From positions 1-64,000 of the forward strand of contig JASGKY010000021.1 in assembly GCA_049840435.1 (NCBI GenBank): 64,000 bases of DNA, given 5' to 3'. This document shows, one piece after another, positions 49,749 to 58,668 of the stretch; the first letter of the stretch is position 1; each line of letters begins with the position of its first letter. Both the position numbers and the translations under genes were made by a program. The DNA comes from JADLHS01 sp049840435 (lineage in GTDB: Bacteria; Verrucomicrobiota; Verrucomicrobiia; Limisphaerales; JADLHS01). A model generated the notes under the pieces. The model did not search any database, was not told the DNA's origin, and saw only the letters and a list, made by a program, of their open reading frames with translations.

Positions 49749-50209
49749 ATGGCCAGCTTCAACAAAGTCATCCTCGTCGGGAATCTGACGCGCGATCCCG
49801 AATTGCGCTACACTCCCAAGGGGACGGCCATCGCGAAGATTGGCGCTCGCGGTGAACCGGGTCTGGACGAACGAAGCCGGCGAGAAGAAGGAAGAAGTGA
49901 CCTTCGTGGACGTGGATGTGTTTGGTCGCACAGGCAGAAAATGTCGGCCAATACATGCTCAAAGGCCGTCCGATTTTGATCGAAGGCCGTCTGCGTCTCG
50001 ACTCAGTGGGACGACAAGCAAACCGGACAGAAAAAGAGCAAGCTCGGTGTTGTTGCTGAGACTTTTCAATTTCTTGGTAGCGCACAAGGTGGCGGTGAAG
50101 GTGGCGCTCCTGCGCCCGCCCGTCGCGTCGCTCCTGCGGCTGCCGCGCCCCGCCTGCTGAACCGCTCGAAGGCGATGGCCCGCCCGAGAGCGACGACGTT
50201 CCGTTTTGA
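49749..50209 (+). CDS. ssb: Single-stranded DNA-binding protein (multiply frameshifted)
   Basis: The ATG at 49749 opens MASFNKVILVGNLTRDPELR YTPKGTAIAKIG, the SSB OB-fold start. Other frames continue VNRVWTNEAGEKKEEVTFVD, then VGQYMLKGRPILIEGRLRLD, then KKSKLGVVAETFQFLGSAQG, a Gly/Ala/Pro linker, and the acidic tip ESDDVPF before the stop at 50207. About four indels (near 49845, 49934, 50010 and 50155) are needed. The intact acidic tip that recruits replication partners argues that the real gene is functional. Confidence 0.82.
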
Positions 50210-50235
50210 ATTTTTATCAACCTAGCATCAATTTT

Positions 50236-50853
50236 ATGGCAAAGACAGAAGTCATTCTCACACATAACATCGTCGGTCTCGGCGGTGAATCCGATCAGGT
50301 CAGCGTCGCCGCTGGCTACGCGCGCAACTATCTCTTTCCGCAGCGCCTCGCGATTCCGTTGAGCGCCGGCAACAAGCGCCGTCTCGAAGCGTTGCGCCAG
50401 CGCCGCGCCGAACGCGAAGCGCATGAGTTCAACACCATGACTGAACTCGCCAAGGGGCTCGCCAAGCTGGTGTGCATCGTGAAGGTCAAGACCGGCGAAG
50501 ATGGCAAGATGTTCGGTGCGGTCACTGCCGGCATGATCGCTGACGAACTCAAGCATCAGTTCGACGTCTCGCTCGACAAGCGCAAGATCCATCTCGATCA
50601 CCCGATCAAGACCCTGGGCGAATACGAAGTCGAACTCCACCTGCAGGCCGAAGTCAAAGGCACCCTCAAGGTTCGCGTCGAAAGCACCACTCCGGTGGCT
50701 GCCCCCGCCGTTGAAGCTGCTGTCGAAGCGCCGAAGACCGAGAAGCGGGGCAAACGCACCGAGAAGGTGGAAGCTGCTGCCGAAGAAAAGCCCAAGGCCG
50801 CCAAGGCCGAGAAAGCTCCCAAGGCCGAAAAGAAAGCCAAGAAGGCCGAGTAA
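50236..50853 (+). CDS. rplI: Large ribosomal subunit protein L9
   Basis: A 205-residue protein. The N-terminal domain is typical: VILTHNIVGLGGESDQVSVA AGYARNYLFPQRLAIP. The C-terminal domain contains MFGAVTAGMIADELKHQFDV and KTLGEYEVELHLQAEVKGTL. The last 50 residues are an Ala/Lys/Glu tail (EEKPKAAKAEKAPKAEKKAK), beyond the usual length of about 150. The ATG at 50236 is chosen. rpsR, which normally lies between ssb and rplI, is absent here. Confidence 0.94.
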   Translation: MAKTEVILTHNIVGLGGESDQVSVAAGYARNYLFPQRLAIPLSAGNKRRLEALRQRRAEREAHEFNTMTELAKGLAKLVCIVKVKTGEDGKMFGAVTAGMIADELKHQFDVSLDKRKIHLDHPIKTLGEYEVELHLQAEVKGTLKVRVESTTPVAAPAVEAAVEAPKTEKRGKRTEKVEAAAEEKPKAAKAEKAPKAEKKAKKAE

Positions 50854-50870
50854 GTCGGGATTCATATTTC

Positions 50871-50899
50871 AAAGCCACGGCGCAAGCCGTGGCTTTTTT
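50871..50899 (+). terminator. Terminator after rplI
   Basis: AAAGCCACGGC (50871-50881) and GCCGTGGCTTT (50886-50896) form an 11-bp stem with a GCAA tetraloop and a T run, closing the prs-rplI gene group. Confidence 0.93.
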
Positions 50900-51049
50900 G
50901 TTTGGCGGTAGCGGGCTCGCATCTGGCCGGCTGGCCAGTCGGAGGCTAAGAATATCCATGCACTGGCCAAGGATCGTCATTCTGGAACAGGCCGGTAGCA
51001 GATATAGTTGCGTTCGAAATTTACCACCGGCAGCTTTATCCGGTCCTCC

Positions 51050-52115
51050 ATGACGCGCGCGAGCAACTTAACCAGCAACAGTCACCGACCGCTTGGCAAC
51101 ACCGGCTTGGTCGTGCCGCCGGTCATCTTTGGCACAAGCTGTCTGGGGAATCTTTACGAAGTTGTCGCGGACGAGACCAAGCTCGCCATCGTTGCGGAAA
51201 TCATCCGGCATTCTCCCGCGCCGGCGGTGTTTGATTCCGCCGGAAAGTACAGGTGCCGGGCTGGCCTTGGAGGTCATCGGCAATTCCCTTCGCAAGCTGG
51301 GCGTGCCGCAATCGCAGGTTGTCATCAGCAACAAACTCGGTTGGTATCGCGTGCCATTGCGCGGACCGGAGCCGACGTTCGAGCGCGGCGTCTGGGCGGG
51401 CATCCATCATGATGCCGAGTCGCGCATCAGTTACGAGGGCATCCTGCAATGCTACGAGCAGGGCTGCGGCTTGCTTGGCACGGGCTATGTCTCGCAGGTG
51501 GTTTCCGTTCACGATCCGGACGAATTTCTGGCGGCGGCAAAAACTTCCGACGAGCGGCTACGCCGGTTTGCTGATGTGCTGGGCGCTTATCGCGCGTTGT
51601 TTGAACTGAAAAGCCGGGGCGTGGTGAAGGCGGTTGGGATCGGCTCGAAAGACTGGCGCATCATCCGCGAGATCGTGGAGCACGTCGCGCTCGATTGGGT
51701 CATGTTCGCTTGCAGCCTCACGGTCTATTCGCATCCGCCCGAGCTGTTGGAGTTCATCGCGCAATTGCACGCGCGTGGCGTGGGCATGATCAATTCGGCG
51801 GTGTTTCACGCGGGATTTCTCACTGGGGGCGCGTGGTTCGATTACCGCAAACCTGATTCCGCCAAGGAAGCGCTGCTGTTCGCGTGGCGGGACAAGTTTC
51901 TGGTGATATGCAAAAAGTTCGGGGTCAATCCCGCCGATGTCTGTGTGCAATTCGGCCTCGCTGTGCCGGGGGTGGTTTCGGTGGCGTTGAACACGGGCAA
52001 GCCGGAGCGCATCAAGGACAACGTTGCCAGTGCGCAAAATCAAATTCCCGTGGCGCTCTGGACGGCGTTGAAGAACGAGGGTTTGTTGCGGCGCGATTTT
52101 CCGTATCTTGGTTGA
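51050..52115 (+). CDS. Aldo/keto reductase, probable L-fucose dehydrogenase (frameshifted)
   Basis: A corrected protein of about 354 residues. The first frame has LGNTGLVVPPVIFGTSCLGN and FDSAGKY with the catalytic Asp and Tyr; the second continues GAGLALEVIGNSLRKLGV and carries AVGIGSKDWRIIREIVEH and FGVNPADVCVQFGLAVPGVV. Removing one A near 51243 joins them as DSAGKYGAGLALE. The following lactonase, sugar dehydrogenase and fucosidase genes suggest it oxidises L-fucose to the lactone; this is inference from context. Confidence 0.8.
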
Positions 52116-52118
52116 ACC

Positions 52119-52946
52119 ATGAAGATTGATTCCCACCATCATTTCTGGAGTTATGATCCGGTCGAATACGGCTGGATTGATGACGCGATGAAGGCCATCC
52201 GGCGCGACTTTCTGCCGGAGCATCTGCGGGCGGAAATTGCGACCGTGGGTGTGGATGGCGTGGTGTCCGTGCAGGCGCGGCAAAATCTGGCGGAGACGCA
52301 ATGGCTGCTGGATTTTGCGACGCAAAACGATTTTATCAAAGGCGTCGTGGGCTGGGTCGAGCTGGTTTCGCCCACTGTCGGAGCAGAGCTGGAACGATTC
52401 GCGTTGAATCCGAAGTTGAAATCGGTCCGCCACGTTGTCCAGGGCGAGCCGGATGACAACTTCATCCTGCGCGAGGATTTCAATCGCGGCATCCGCGAGC
52501 TGAAGAAGTTCAACCTCGCCTATGACATTCTGATCTTTGAGCGCCATCTGCTGCCGACGATCCGGTTCGTGGACGCGCATCCGAATCAGGTGTTCGTGCT
52601 CGACCACATCGCCAAGCCGCGTCTCAAGGACAGCGTGCTTGAGCCGTGGAACAAGAATCTTCGCGAACTGGCAAAGCGTCAAAATGTCTATTGCAAGGCG
52701 TCGGGCTTGGTGACGGAGGCGGATTTCGCGACGTGGACTGAAGCGCAATTACAGCGCTACTTCGATGCGGCGTTGGCGGCATTCGGGCCGAAGCGACTGA
52801 TGTTTGGTTCGGACTGGCCGGTGTGTCTGGTGGCGTGCGGTTATGCGCGCTGGCATCAACTGGTCTCCGATTGGATCAGCCACCTTTCCACCGCAGAACA
52901 GGACCGCATCCTCGGCGGCACCGCGATCGAAGCTTACAAACTATGA
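52119..52946 (+). CDS. Amidohydrolase-family lactonase (L-fuconolactonase-like)
   Basis: A 275-residue TIM-barrel protein of the amidohydrolase 2 group. It begins MKIDSHHHFWSYDPVEYGWI, the hallmark of the sugar-lactonase subgroup, and has LKSVRHVVQGEPDDNF, VLDHIAKP (His) and MFGSDWPVC (Asp). Such enzymes open sugar-acid lactones. It lies three bases after the aldo/keto reductase and overlaps the next gene by four bases, consistent with an oxidative L-fucose route. Confidence 0.87.
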   Translation: MKIDSHHHFWSYDPVEYGWIDDAMKAIRRDFLPEHLRAEIATVGVDGVVSVQARQNLAETQWLLDFATQNDFIKGVVGWVELVSPTVGAELERFALNPKLKSVRHVVQGEPDDNFILREDFNRGIRELKKFNLAYDILIFERHLLPTIRFVDAHPNQVFVLDHIAKPRLKDSVLEPWNKNLRELAKRQNVYCKASGLVTEADFATWTEAQLQRYFDAALAAFGPKRLMFGSDWPVCLVACGYARWHQLVSDWISHLSTAEQDRILGGTAIEAYKL

Positions 52947-53962
52947 AAGCCCTCGTGATTTCTGAAACTGGCAAGACCAGTTACATCGAGCGTCCGCAAC
53001 CGAAGCCGGCAGCGGGTGAAGTGTTGTTGCAGATCAAACGCCTCGGCTACTGCGGCACGGATCTGAATACATTTCGCGGTTTCAATCCGCTCGTGACATA
53101 TCCACGCATCCCGGGTCATGAAATCGCCGCCGTCATCGCGGAAGTCACGCCCGGTGTGCAGGCGCAATTCAAGGTTGGACAGGAAACAACAGTGTTGCCT
53201 TACACGACGTGCGGCAAATGTCCTTCGTGCCGAAGCGGGCGTGTGAATGCCTGTCGTAGCAATCAAACCCTAGGCGTGCAGCGTGACGGCGCGTTCACGG
53301 AATTCATCACAGTGCCATGGGAAAAGCTAGTGCGCTCGGAAAAGCTTTCACTCGCGGAGCATGCTTTGGTCGAGCCGTTGAGCGTAGGATTTCATGCGGT
53401 GGATCGGGGGCGTGTGATGAGCGCTGACACGGTCTTGGTATTCGGCTGTGGGATGATCGGGCTCGGTGCGATCAGCGGCGCGGCGCTGTTGCGCGGGGCG
53501 CGAGTCATCGCGGTGGATGTGGACGATGCGAAGCTGGCGCTGGCGAAGAAGGCCGGTGCGGCAGCAACGATCAACTCCAAGAGCGAGAATTTGCACGACA
53601 AACTGCAGGCGTTGACCAATGGCGACGGGCCGGGGGTGGTGATTGAAGCCGTTGGTTTGCCTGCCACCTTCCGTGCGGCGGTGGATGAAGTTTCGTTTGC
53701 CGGGCGTGTGGTTTACATCGGTTACGCGAAGGATGCGGTGAGTTACGAGACGAAGTATTTTGTGATGAAGGAACTCGACATCCATGGTTCGCGCAACGCC
53801 ACGATGCAGAATTTTGCCGATGTCATCAAAGTCCTCGAGTCGGGACGTTATCCTGTGCAAGAAACCATCACGCGATGCGTGCCGTTTGCGGAAGCAGGGG
53901 CGGCGCTCGCTGGCTGGGCGGCCGATCCGGGGCGGGTGACGAAGATTCACGTCGAACTTTGA
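52943..53962 (+). CDS. Zinc-containing alcohol dehydrogenase, sugar-acid type
   Basis: A 339-residue medium-chain dehydrogenase. Catalytic zinc region: LGYCGTDLNTFRG and IPGHEIAAV. Structural zinc: CGKCPSCRSGRVNAC. The NAD loop is VFGCGMIGLGAISGA. The segment MKELDIHGSRNATMQNFADV resembles L-galactonate 5-dehydrogenase-type enzymes. The start at 52943 overlaps the lactonase stop. In an oxidative fucose pathway it could act on the keto-deoxy acid or a related intermediate; the step is not certain. Confidence 0.87.
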   Translation: MKALVISETGKTSYIERPQPKPAAGEVLLQIKRLGYCGTDLNTFRGFNPLVTYPRIPGHEIAAVIAEVTPGVQAQFKVGQETTVLPYTTCGKCPSCRSGRVNACRSNQTLGVQRDGAFTEFITVPWEKLVRSEKLSLAEHALVEPLSVGFHAVDRGRVMSADTVLVFGCGMIGLGAISGAALLRGARVIAVDVDDAKLALAKKAGAAATINSKSENLHDKLQALTNGDGPGVVIEAVGLPATFRAAVDEVSFAGRVVYIGYAKDAVSYETKYFVMKELDIHGSRNATMQNFADVIKVLESGRYPVQETITRCVPFAEAGAALAGWAADPGRVTKIHVEL

Positions 53963-53979
53963 GAGGTGCGAACCAAACC

Positions 53980-55656
53980 ATGCTTACAACCAAAACCTTA
54001 CTTGCGGGGATTAGTCTCATCACGGTCAGCGTTTGCAATGTGGCGGCAGAGTCCATCCCCAGCACGGCAACGCCGACGGTGCTAGTCAACACAAACGCCG
54101 AGCCGGTCGCGGCGGGGAAGTTTCAGCCGGCTTGGGACTCGTTGAAACAGTATCAAGTGCCGGAATGGTTTCGCGATGCGAAGTTCGGCATCTGGGCGCA
54201 CTGGGGCGCACAGTGCGAGCCGGAGCGTGGCGATTGGTATGCGCGCGAGATGTATAGTGAGGGCAACTTCAAGTATCGGGAGCACGTTGCCCGCTATGGC
54301 CATCCGTCCACGAACGGGTTCAAGGAAGTCATCCATGCGTGGGAGGCGGAGAAATGGGAGCCGGAGAAATTGTTGGCGCTCTATAAACGGGCTGGAGCGC
54401 AATATTTCTTCGCGCTGGCGAACCATCACGACAATTTCGATAACTACGACAGCAAGTATCAGTCGTGGAACTCAGTGAATCTTGGGCCGAAGAAAGATTT
54501 GATTGGCGGCTGGGCGAAGGCAGCGCGGAAGAATGGGATGAAGTTTGGCGTTAGTGTTCATGCCGCACACGCGTGGAGTTGGTATGAGACGGCGCAAGGA
54601 GCGGACCAGAATGGCCCGTTCGCCGGTATGCCCTATGACGGCAAGTTGACGAAAGCCGACGGGAAAGGGACTTGGTGGGAAGGTTACGATCCGCAGGATT
54701 TGTATGAACAACGTCACGAGCCCAGTCCGGATTTCCAAAAGCTTGAAAGCATCCACAAACGTTGGAACTGGGACAATGGCGTGAGTCAACCGGATCATGC
54801 CTATTGCGACAAGTTCTACAATCGCACGATGGATCTCATCAACAAATACCGGCCAGAGTTGATCTACTTCGATGACACCACGTTGCCGCTCTGGCCGGTG
54901 AGCGATGCGGGCTTGAAGATCGCGGCGCACTTTTACAACCGCAACAACAAGTGGCACGGCAAAAAGGACGACGGTGTGTTATTCGGGAAAATTCTCGATG
55001 CTGAACAGCGCCAGTGTATGGCGTGGGACATTGAGCGTGGTTCGAGCAACGAAATCGAGCCGCATCCGTGGCAGACCGACACGTGCATCGGCGGCTGGCA
55101 CTATGACCAGGGCGTGTTCGACAAGCACCGCTACAAGAGCGCGAAGACGGTGATTCACACGTTGATCGATGTGGTCAGCAAGAACGGGAATTTGTTGCTC
55201 AACATTCCGGTGAAGGGCGACGGCACGATTGACTCGGACGAAGTGGCAGTGGTCGAAGGCATCGCGGCTTGGATGGAGGTGAATCAGGAAGCCATCATCG
55301 CCACGCGCCCATGGAAGGTGTTGGGCGAAGGGCCGCAGATGGCGGATGCTGCACCATTGCAGGCGCAGGGATTCAACGAGGGCAAAGGCAAACCGTTCAC
55401 CGCCGAGGATGTGCGCTTTACGCAGAGCAAGAATGGCAAGACGCTTTACGCGATCATCATGGGCACACCGACGAACGCAGTGATGATCAAATCACTTGGA
55501 ACGAACGCTGGGTTGCTGACCAAACAGATTGCCAAGATCAAGTTGCTTGGTAGCAGGGAAAAATTGAAGTGGCAGCAGACTCCGGAGGCGTTGGTGATTG
55601 AGCGCCCGCAAAATCAGCCCAGCAGCGTCGCGCTCGCATTCAAAATCACCCCATGA
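53980..55656 (+). CDS. Secreted alpha-L-fucosidase, GH29
   Basis: A 558-residue enzyme. The signal peptide is at the start (MLTTKTLLAGISLITVSVCN). GH29 blocks include WFRDAKFGIWAHWGAQCEPE, FFALANHHDNFDNYDSKYQS and the nucleophile region PELIYFDDTTLPLWP; NGNLLLNIPVKGDGTID closes the catalytic domain. It releases L-fucose from glycans outside or on the cell. The start at 53980 gives the signal peptide. It supplies substrate for the genes just upstream. Confidence 0.93.
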   Translation: MLTTKTLLAGISLITVSVCNVAAESIPSTATPTVLVNTNAEPVAAGKFQPAWDSLKQYQVPEWFRDAKFGIWAHWGAQCEPERGDWYAREMYSEGNFKYREHVARYGHPSTNGFKEVIHAWEAEKWEPEKLLALYKRAGAQYFFALANHHDNFDNYDSKYQSWNSVNLGPKKDLIGGWAKAARKNGMKFGVSVHAAHAWSWYETAQGADQNGPFAGMPYDGKLTKADGKGTWWEGYDPQDLYEQRHEPSPDFQKLESIHKRWNWDNGVSQPDHAYCDKFYNRTMDLINKYRPELIYFDDTTLPLWPVSDAGLKIAAHFYNRNNKWHGKKDDGVLFGKILDAEQRQCMAWDIERGSSNEIEPHPWQTDTCIGGWHYDQGVFDKHRYKSAKTVIHTLIDVVSKNGNLLLNIPVKGDGTIDSDEVAVVEGIAAWMEVNQEAIIATRPWKVLGEGPQMADAAPLQAQGFNEGKGKPFTAEDVRFTQSKNGKTLYAIIMGTPTNAVMIKSLGTNAGLLTKQIAKIKLLGSREKLKWQQTPEALVIERPQNQPSSVALAFKITP

Positions 55657-55738
55657 CGATTGCCGTCCGAGAGGTTCGTTTTCATGCCCCGGCTTCCCGG
55701 ATTGTGGGGGCGCGGGTGGTTTGCCATCCTGTGGCCGT

Positions 55739-58491
55739 ATGACCCTCCGCCTGCGTTTATTTCTGGCCGCAATTTTTCTTTCGGTCTTTCAGTGTGGCTT
55801 GACGTGGGCGGCAACGGCGGCGTTGACCCCAGCAGAGTTGCGTTGTGAAGGGAGAACCAATCCCTGCGGGATAGACTTCACCCAACCGGCGTTGGCTTGG
55901 AAGGTCCAGGCAGCCGACGCATCGCGGCGGGGCTTGAGCCAGCGCGCCTATCAAGTGTTGGTCGCCAGCACGGCGGGAATCCTGGCGCAAGATCGTGGTG
56001 ATCTTTGGGATTCGGGCCAGGTGAAGTCGGCGGAAACGCAACGCATCCATTACGCCGGCCAACCGCTGCAATCGGCACAACGGGTCTTCTGGAAGGTGCG
56101 GGTCTGGGATCAGGACAAGCGGCGCTCCGCGTGGAGTTCCACGGCAGAATGGGCCATGGGCGTTTTGACTGAAGCCGATTGGAAGGGGGCGCAGTGGATT
56201 GCCCTGGCCGATACGAATGCGCCAAGCCAGTTGTTGCGGCGGGAGTTTGCGGTGCGAGGCGATTTGATCCGCGCCGTCGTGCACAGCAGCGGACTAGGGC
56301 AATACGAGTTGAGCCTCAATGGCGTTAAAGTCGGCGCGGATTTGCTCACGCCGGGTTGGACGGATTATCGCAAGACGGTGCTTTACGACACGTATGACGT
56401 GACGGCGCAGCTCAGGGCCGGCTCGAACGTCATTGGTATGACCTTGGGCAATGGCATGTACAGCGTAATCAAGACGACCGGGCGGTACAATAAATTCTCA
56501 GGCCGCATGGGGTCGCCCAAAGCCATCGCCTTGCTGCGTCTCGAATATGCTGGTGGTCGGGCGGAGTTTGTCCGCACGGATTCCCAGTGGCAGGCGCGCT
56601 CCGGGCCGTTCACGTATTCCGATGTCTATGGTGGTGAAGATTTCGATGCGCGGCTTTATCCTCAAGGCTGGGATCAATCCAGATTTAATAATTCAGAGTG
56701 GGCTGCGGCAATAGGGCTCGCCGCGCCTGCGGGCCGCCTGACGGGTTTGTCCGGAGCTGGCTGGCCGATCCGGGTGATTGAAACGCTTGAACCCGTGACC
56801 CAGCAGGAGATCCGCCCCGGCGTGGTTGTTTATGATTTTGGCCAGAATGCGCCGTTGATGCCGCGTTTGAAAGTCACCGGGCCGGAAGGGGCCGTGGTTA
56901 AGATCATTCCCGCCGAATTGCGTAAGTCTTCTGGCGAGATTGACGATCCAGTGTGCGGTGGCAAATCATTTTGGACTTACACACTGGCGGGGAAAGAGAC
57001 CGAGGCGTGGGCGCCGAAGTTTTTCTATCGGGGCGCTCGTTATCTGCAGGTCGAGTTGCAGGCGGCGGAAACAAATGGGGGCGCGCCGCGAGTGATTTCG
57101 TTGGTGGCCGATGTCGTGCATGCTGCCGTTCCGGCGACGGGAACATTTCAGACTTCCAGCGAGTTGTTCAATCGCATCTTCACTCTCGTGCGCTGGGCGC
57201 AACGGGGGAACATGATGAGCGTGTTGACGGATTGTCCGCATCGCGAAAAACTCGGTTGGCTGGAGCAGGCCTACCTGAACGGTCCGGCGCTGCGGTATAA
57301 CTTCGATCTTAATCCGCTATTCGAAAAGGTCGTTCACGATATTCAGGATTCGCAGCAACCGGATGGGCTGGTGCCGAACATCGCGCCGGAATATACCGTG
57401 TTCGATTGGTGGGGCGACATGCAGTTCCGCGAAACACCGGAATGGGGTAGTGCATTCATCCAGATTGCGTGGCAACAGTATTTATTCACCGGTGATCTTG
57501 ATCTCGCGCGAGGTCACTACAACGGTATGAAGCGTTACCTCGACTATTTGCAGACGCACGTTGGAGCGGACGGCATCCTGCGGATCAAGGGCAGCTTGGG
57601 CGATTGGTACGACATCGGGCCGAAAGCTCCGGGGCGGGCGCAACTTACGCCGGTGGAGTTGACGGCCACAGCAATCTATTACGATGACCTGCAGATCATG
57701 ACGACGTTTGCCATGCAGACGGGACGGATGGATGAGGCGCAAACCTTCCGGGTGCGGGCGGCGGAAACGCTGTCCGCATTCCAGCGGGAATACTTCCAGC
57801 CGGAACGTGGAATTTATGCGACGGGTTCGCAGACGGCGAACGCGATGTCGTCCGCCTTGGGGTTGGTGGCCTTTGAGCAACGAGGGCGGGTGGTGGAAGC
57901 AATTGTGACTGATGTGCAGCAGAATGGATTGACCGCCGGCGACGTCGGCTATCGCTATTTATTGCGAGCGCTAGCGGATGGCGGGCGTTCGGATGTGGTT
58001 TTTGCGATGAACCATCAATCTGAGAAACCCGGCTACGGGTACCAATTGAAGATGGGGGCTACAAGTTTGACGGAAGCGTGGGACGCGCGCCGCGCATCCT
58101 CCCAGAATCATTTCATGCTCGGTCAGATCAATGAGTGGTTCTTTCACGATCTCGCCGGTATCCAGCCGGATCCGGTTGCGCCGGGATTCCAACATTTCCT
58201 GATCAAGCCCGCGGTTGTAAAGGACCTCACTTGGGTGCTGGCGAACTATGAATCGGTGCAGGGCGAAATTCGCAGCGAATGGCGGCGCGGTACGGGGTGT
58301 TTGAGTTGCATGTCGTCGTGCCGCCTAATACGACAGCAACGATCTTGATTCCCACCACGGCATCCGCCGAAGTGCGCGAAAGTGGGCGGGCGGTACGCCG
58401 GAGCAGGGGCGTTCGCTTTGTGCGGGCGGCCGGAGGGCGAGCCGTGTACACGGTCGGTTCAGGGGAATATCGATTCACCGCGCCGGAATAG
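55739..58491 (+). CDS. Secreted alpha-L-rhamnosidase, GH78 (frameshifted at C-terminus)
   Basis: About 917 residues after correction. A signal peptide (LRLFLAAIFLSVFQCGLTWA) is followed by a fibronectin-like domain, the Bac_rhamnosid N region (LSLNGVKVGADLLTPGWTDY), and the catalytic barrel with MSVLTDCPHREKLGWLEQAY, holding the conserved acids. The open frame ends at 58348, but the next frame continues GVFELHVVVPPNTTATILIP to a stop at 58491; one missing G near 58292 joins them. It removes terminal L-rhamnose from pectin or glycosides. Confidence 0.9.
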
Positions 58492-58573
58492 TCGCGCGCC
58501 AGTGTTAAAAGTTTCAGTGCGGCGGACCTTCGAGGATTGAATCTTGTCTGGCGTTATGAAACGATGAGGCGTC

Positions 58574-58649
58574 GGGCCTGTAGCTCAATGGTTAGAGCAG
58601 AGGACTCATAATCCTTTGGTTCCCGGTTCAAGTCCGGGCGGGCCCACCA
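58574..58649 (+). tRNA. tRNA with CAT anticodon (Met, or Ile2 read with lysidine)
   Basis: A 76-base tRNA with acceptor stem GGGCCTG pairing the GGGCCC side, D arm AGCTCAATGGTTAGAGCA, anticodon loop CTCATAA, T arm CCCGGTTCAAGTCCGGG and encoded CCA. The anticodon is CAT. The arms resemble bacterial tRNA-Ile2 genes at least as much as elongator Met, so identity is left open; it is not the initiator type, as the three G-C anticodon-stem pairs are missing. Confidence 0.92.
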
Positions 58650-58668
58650 CTTCCCCTTGCTTGCGACG

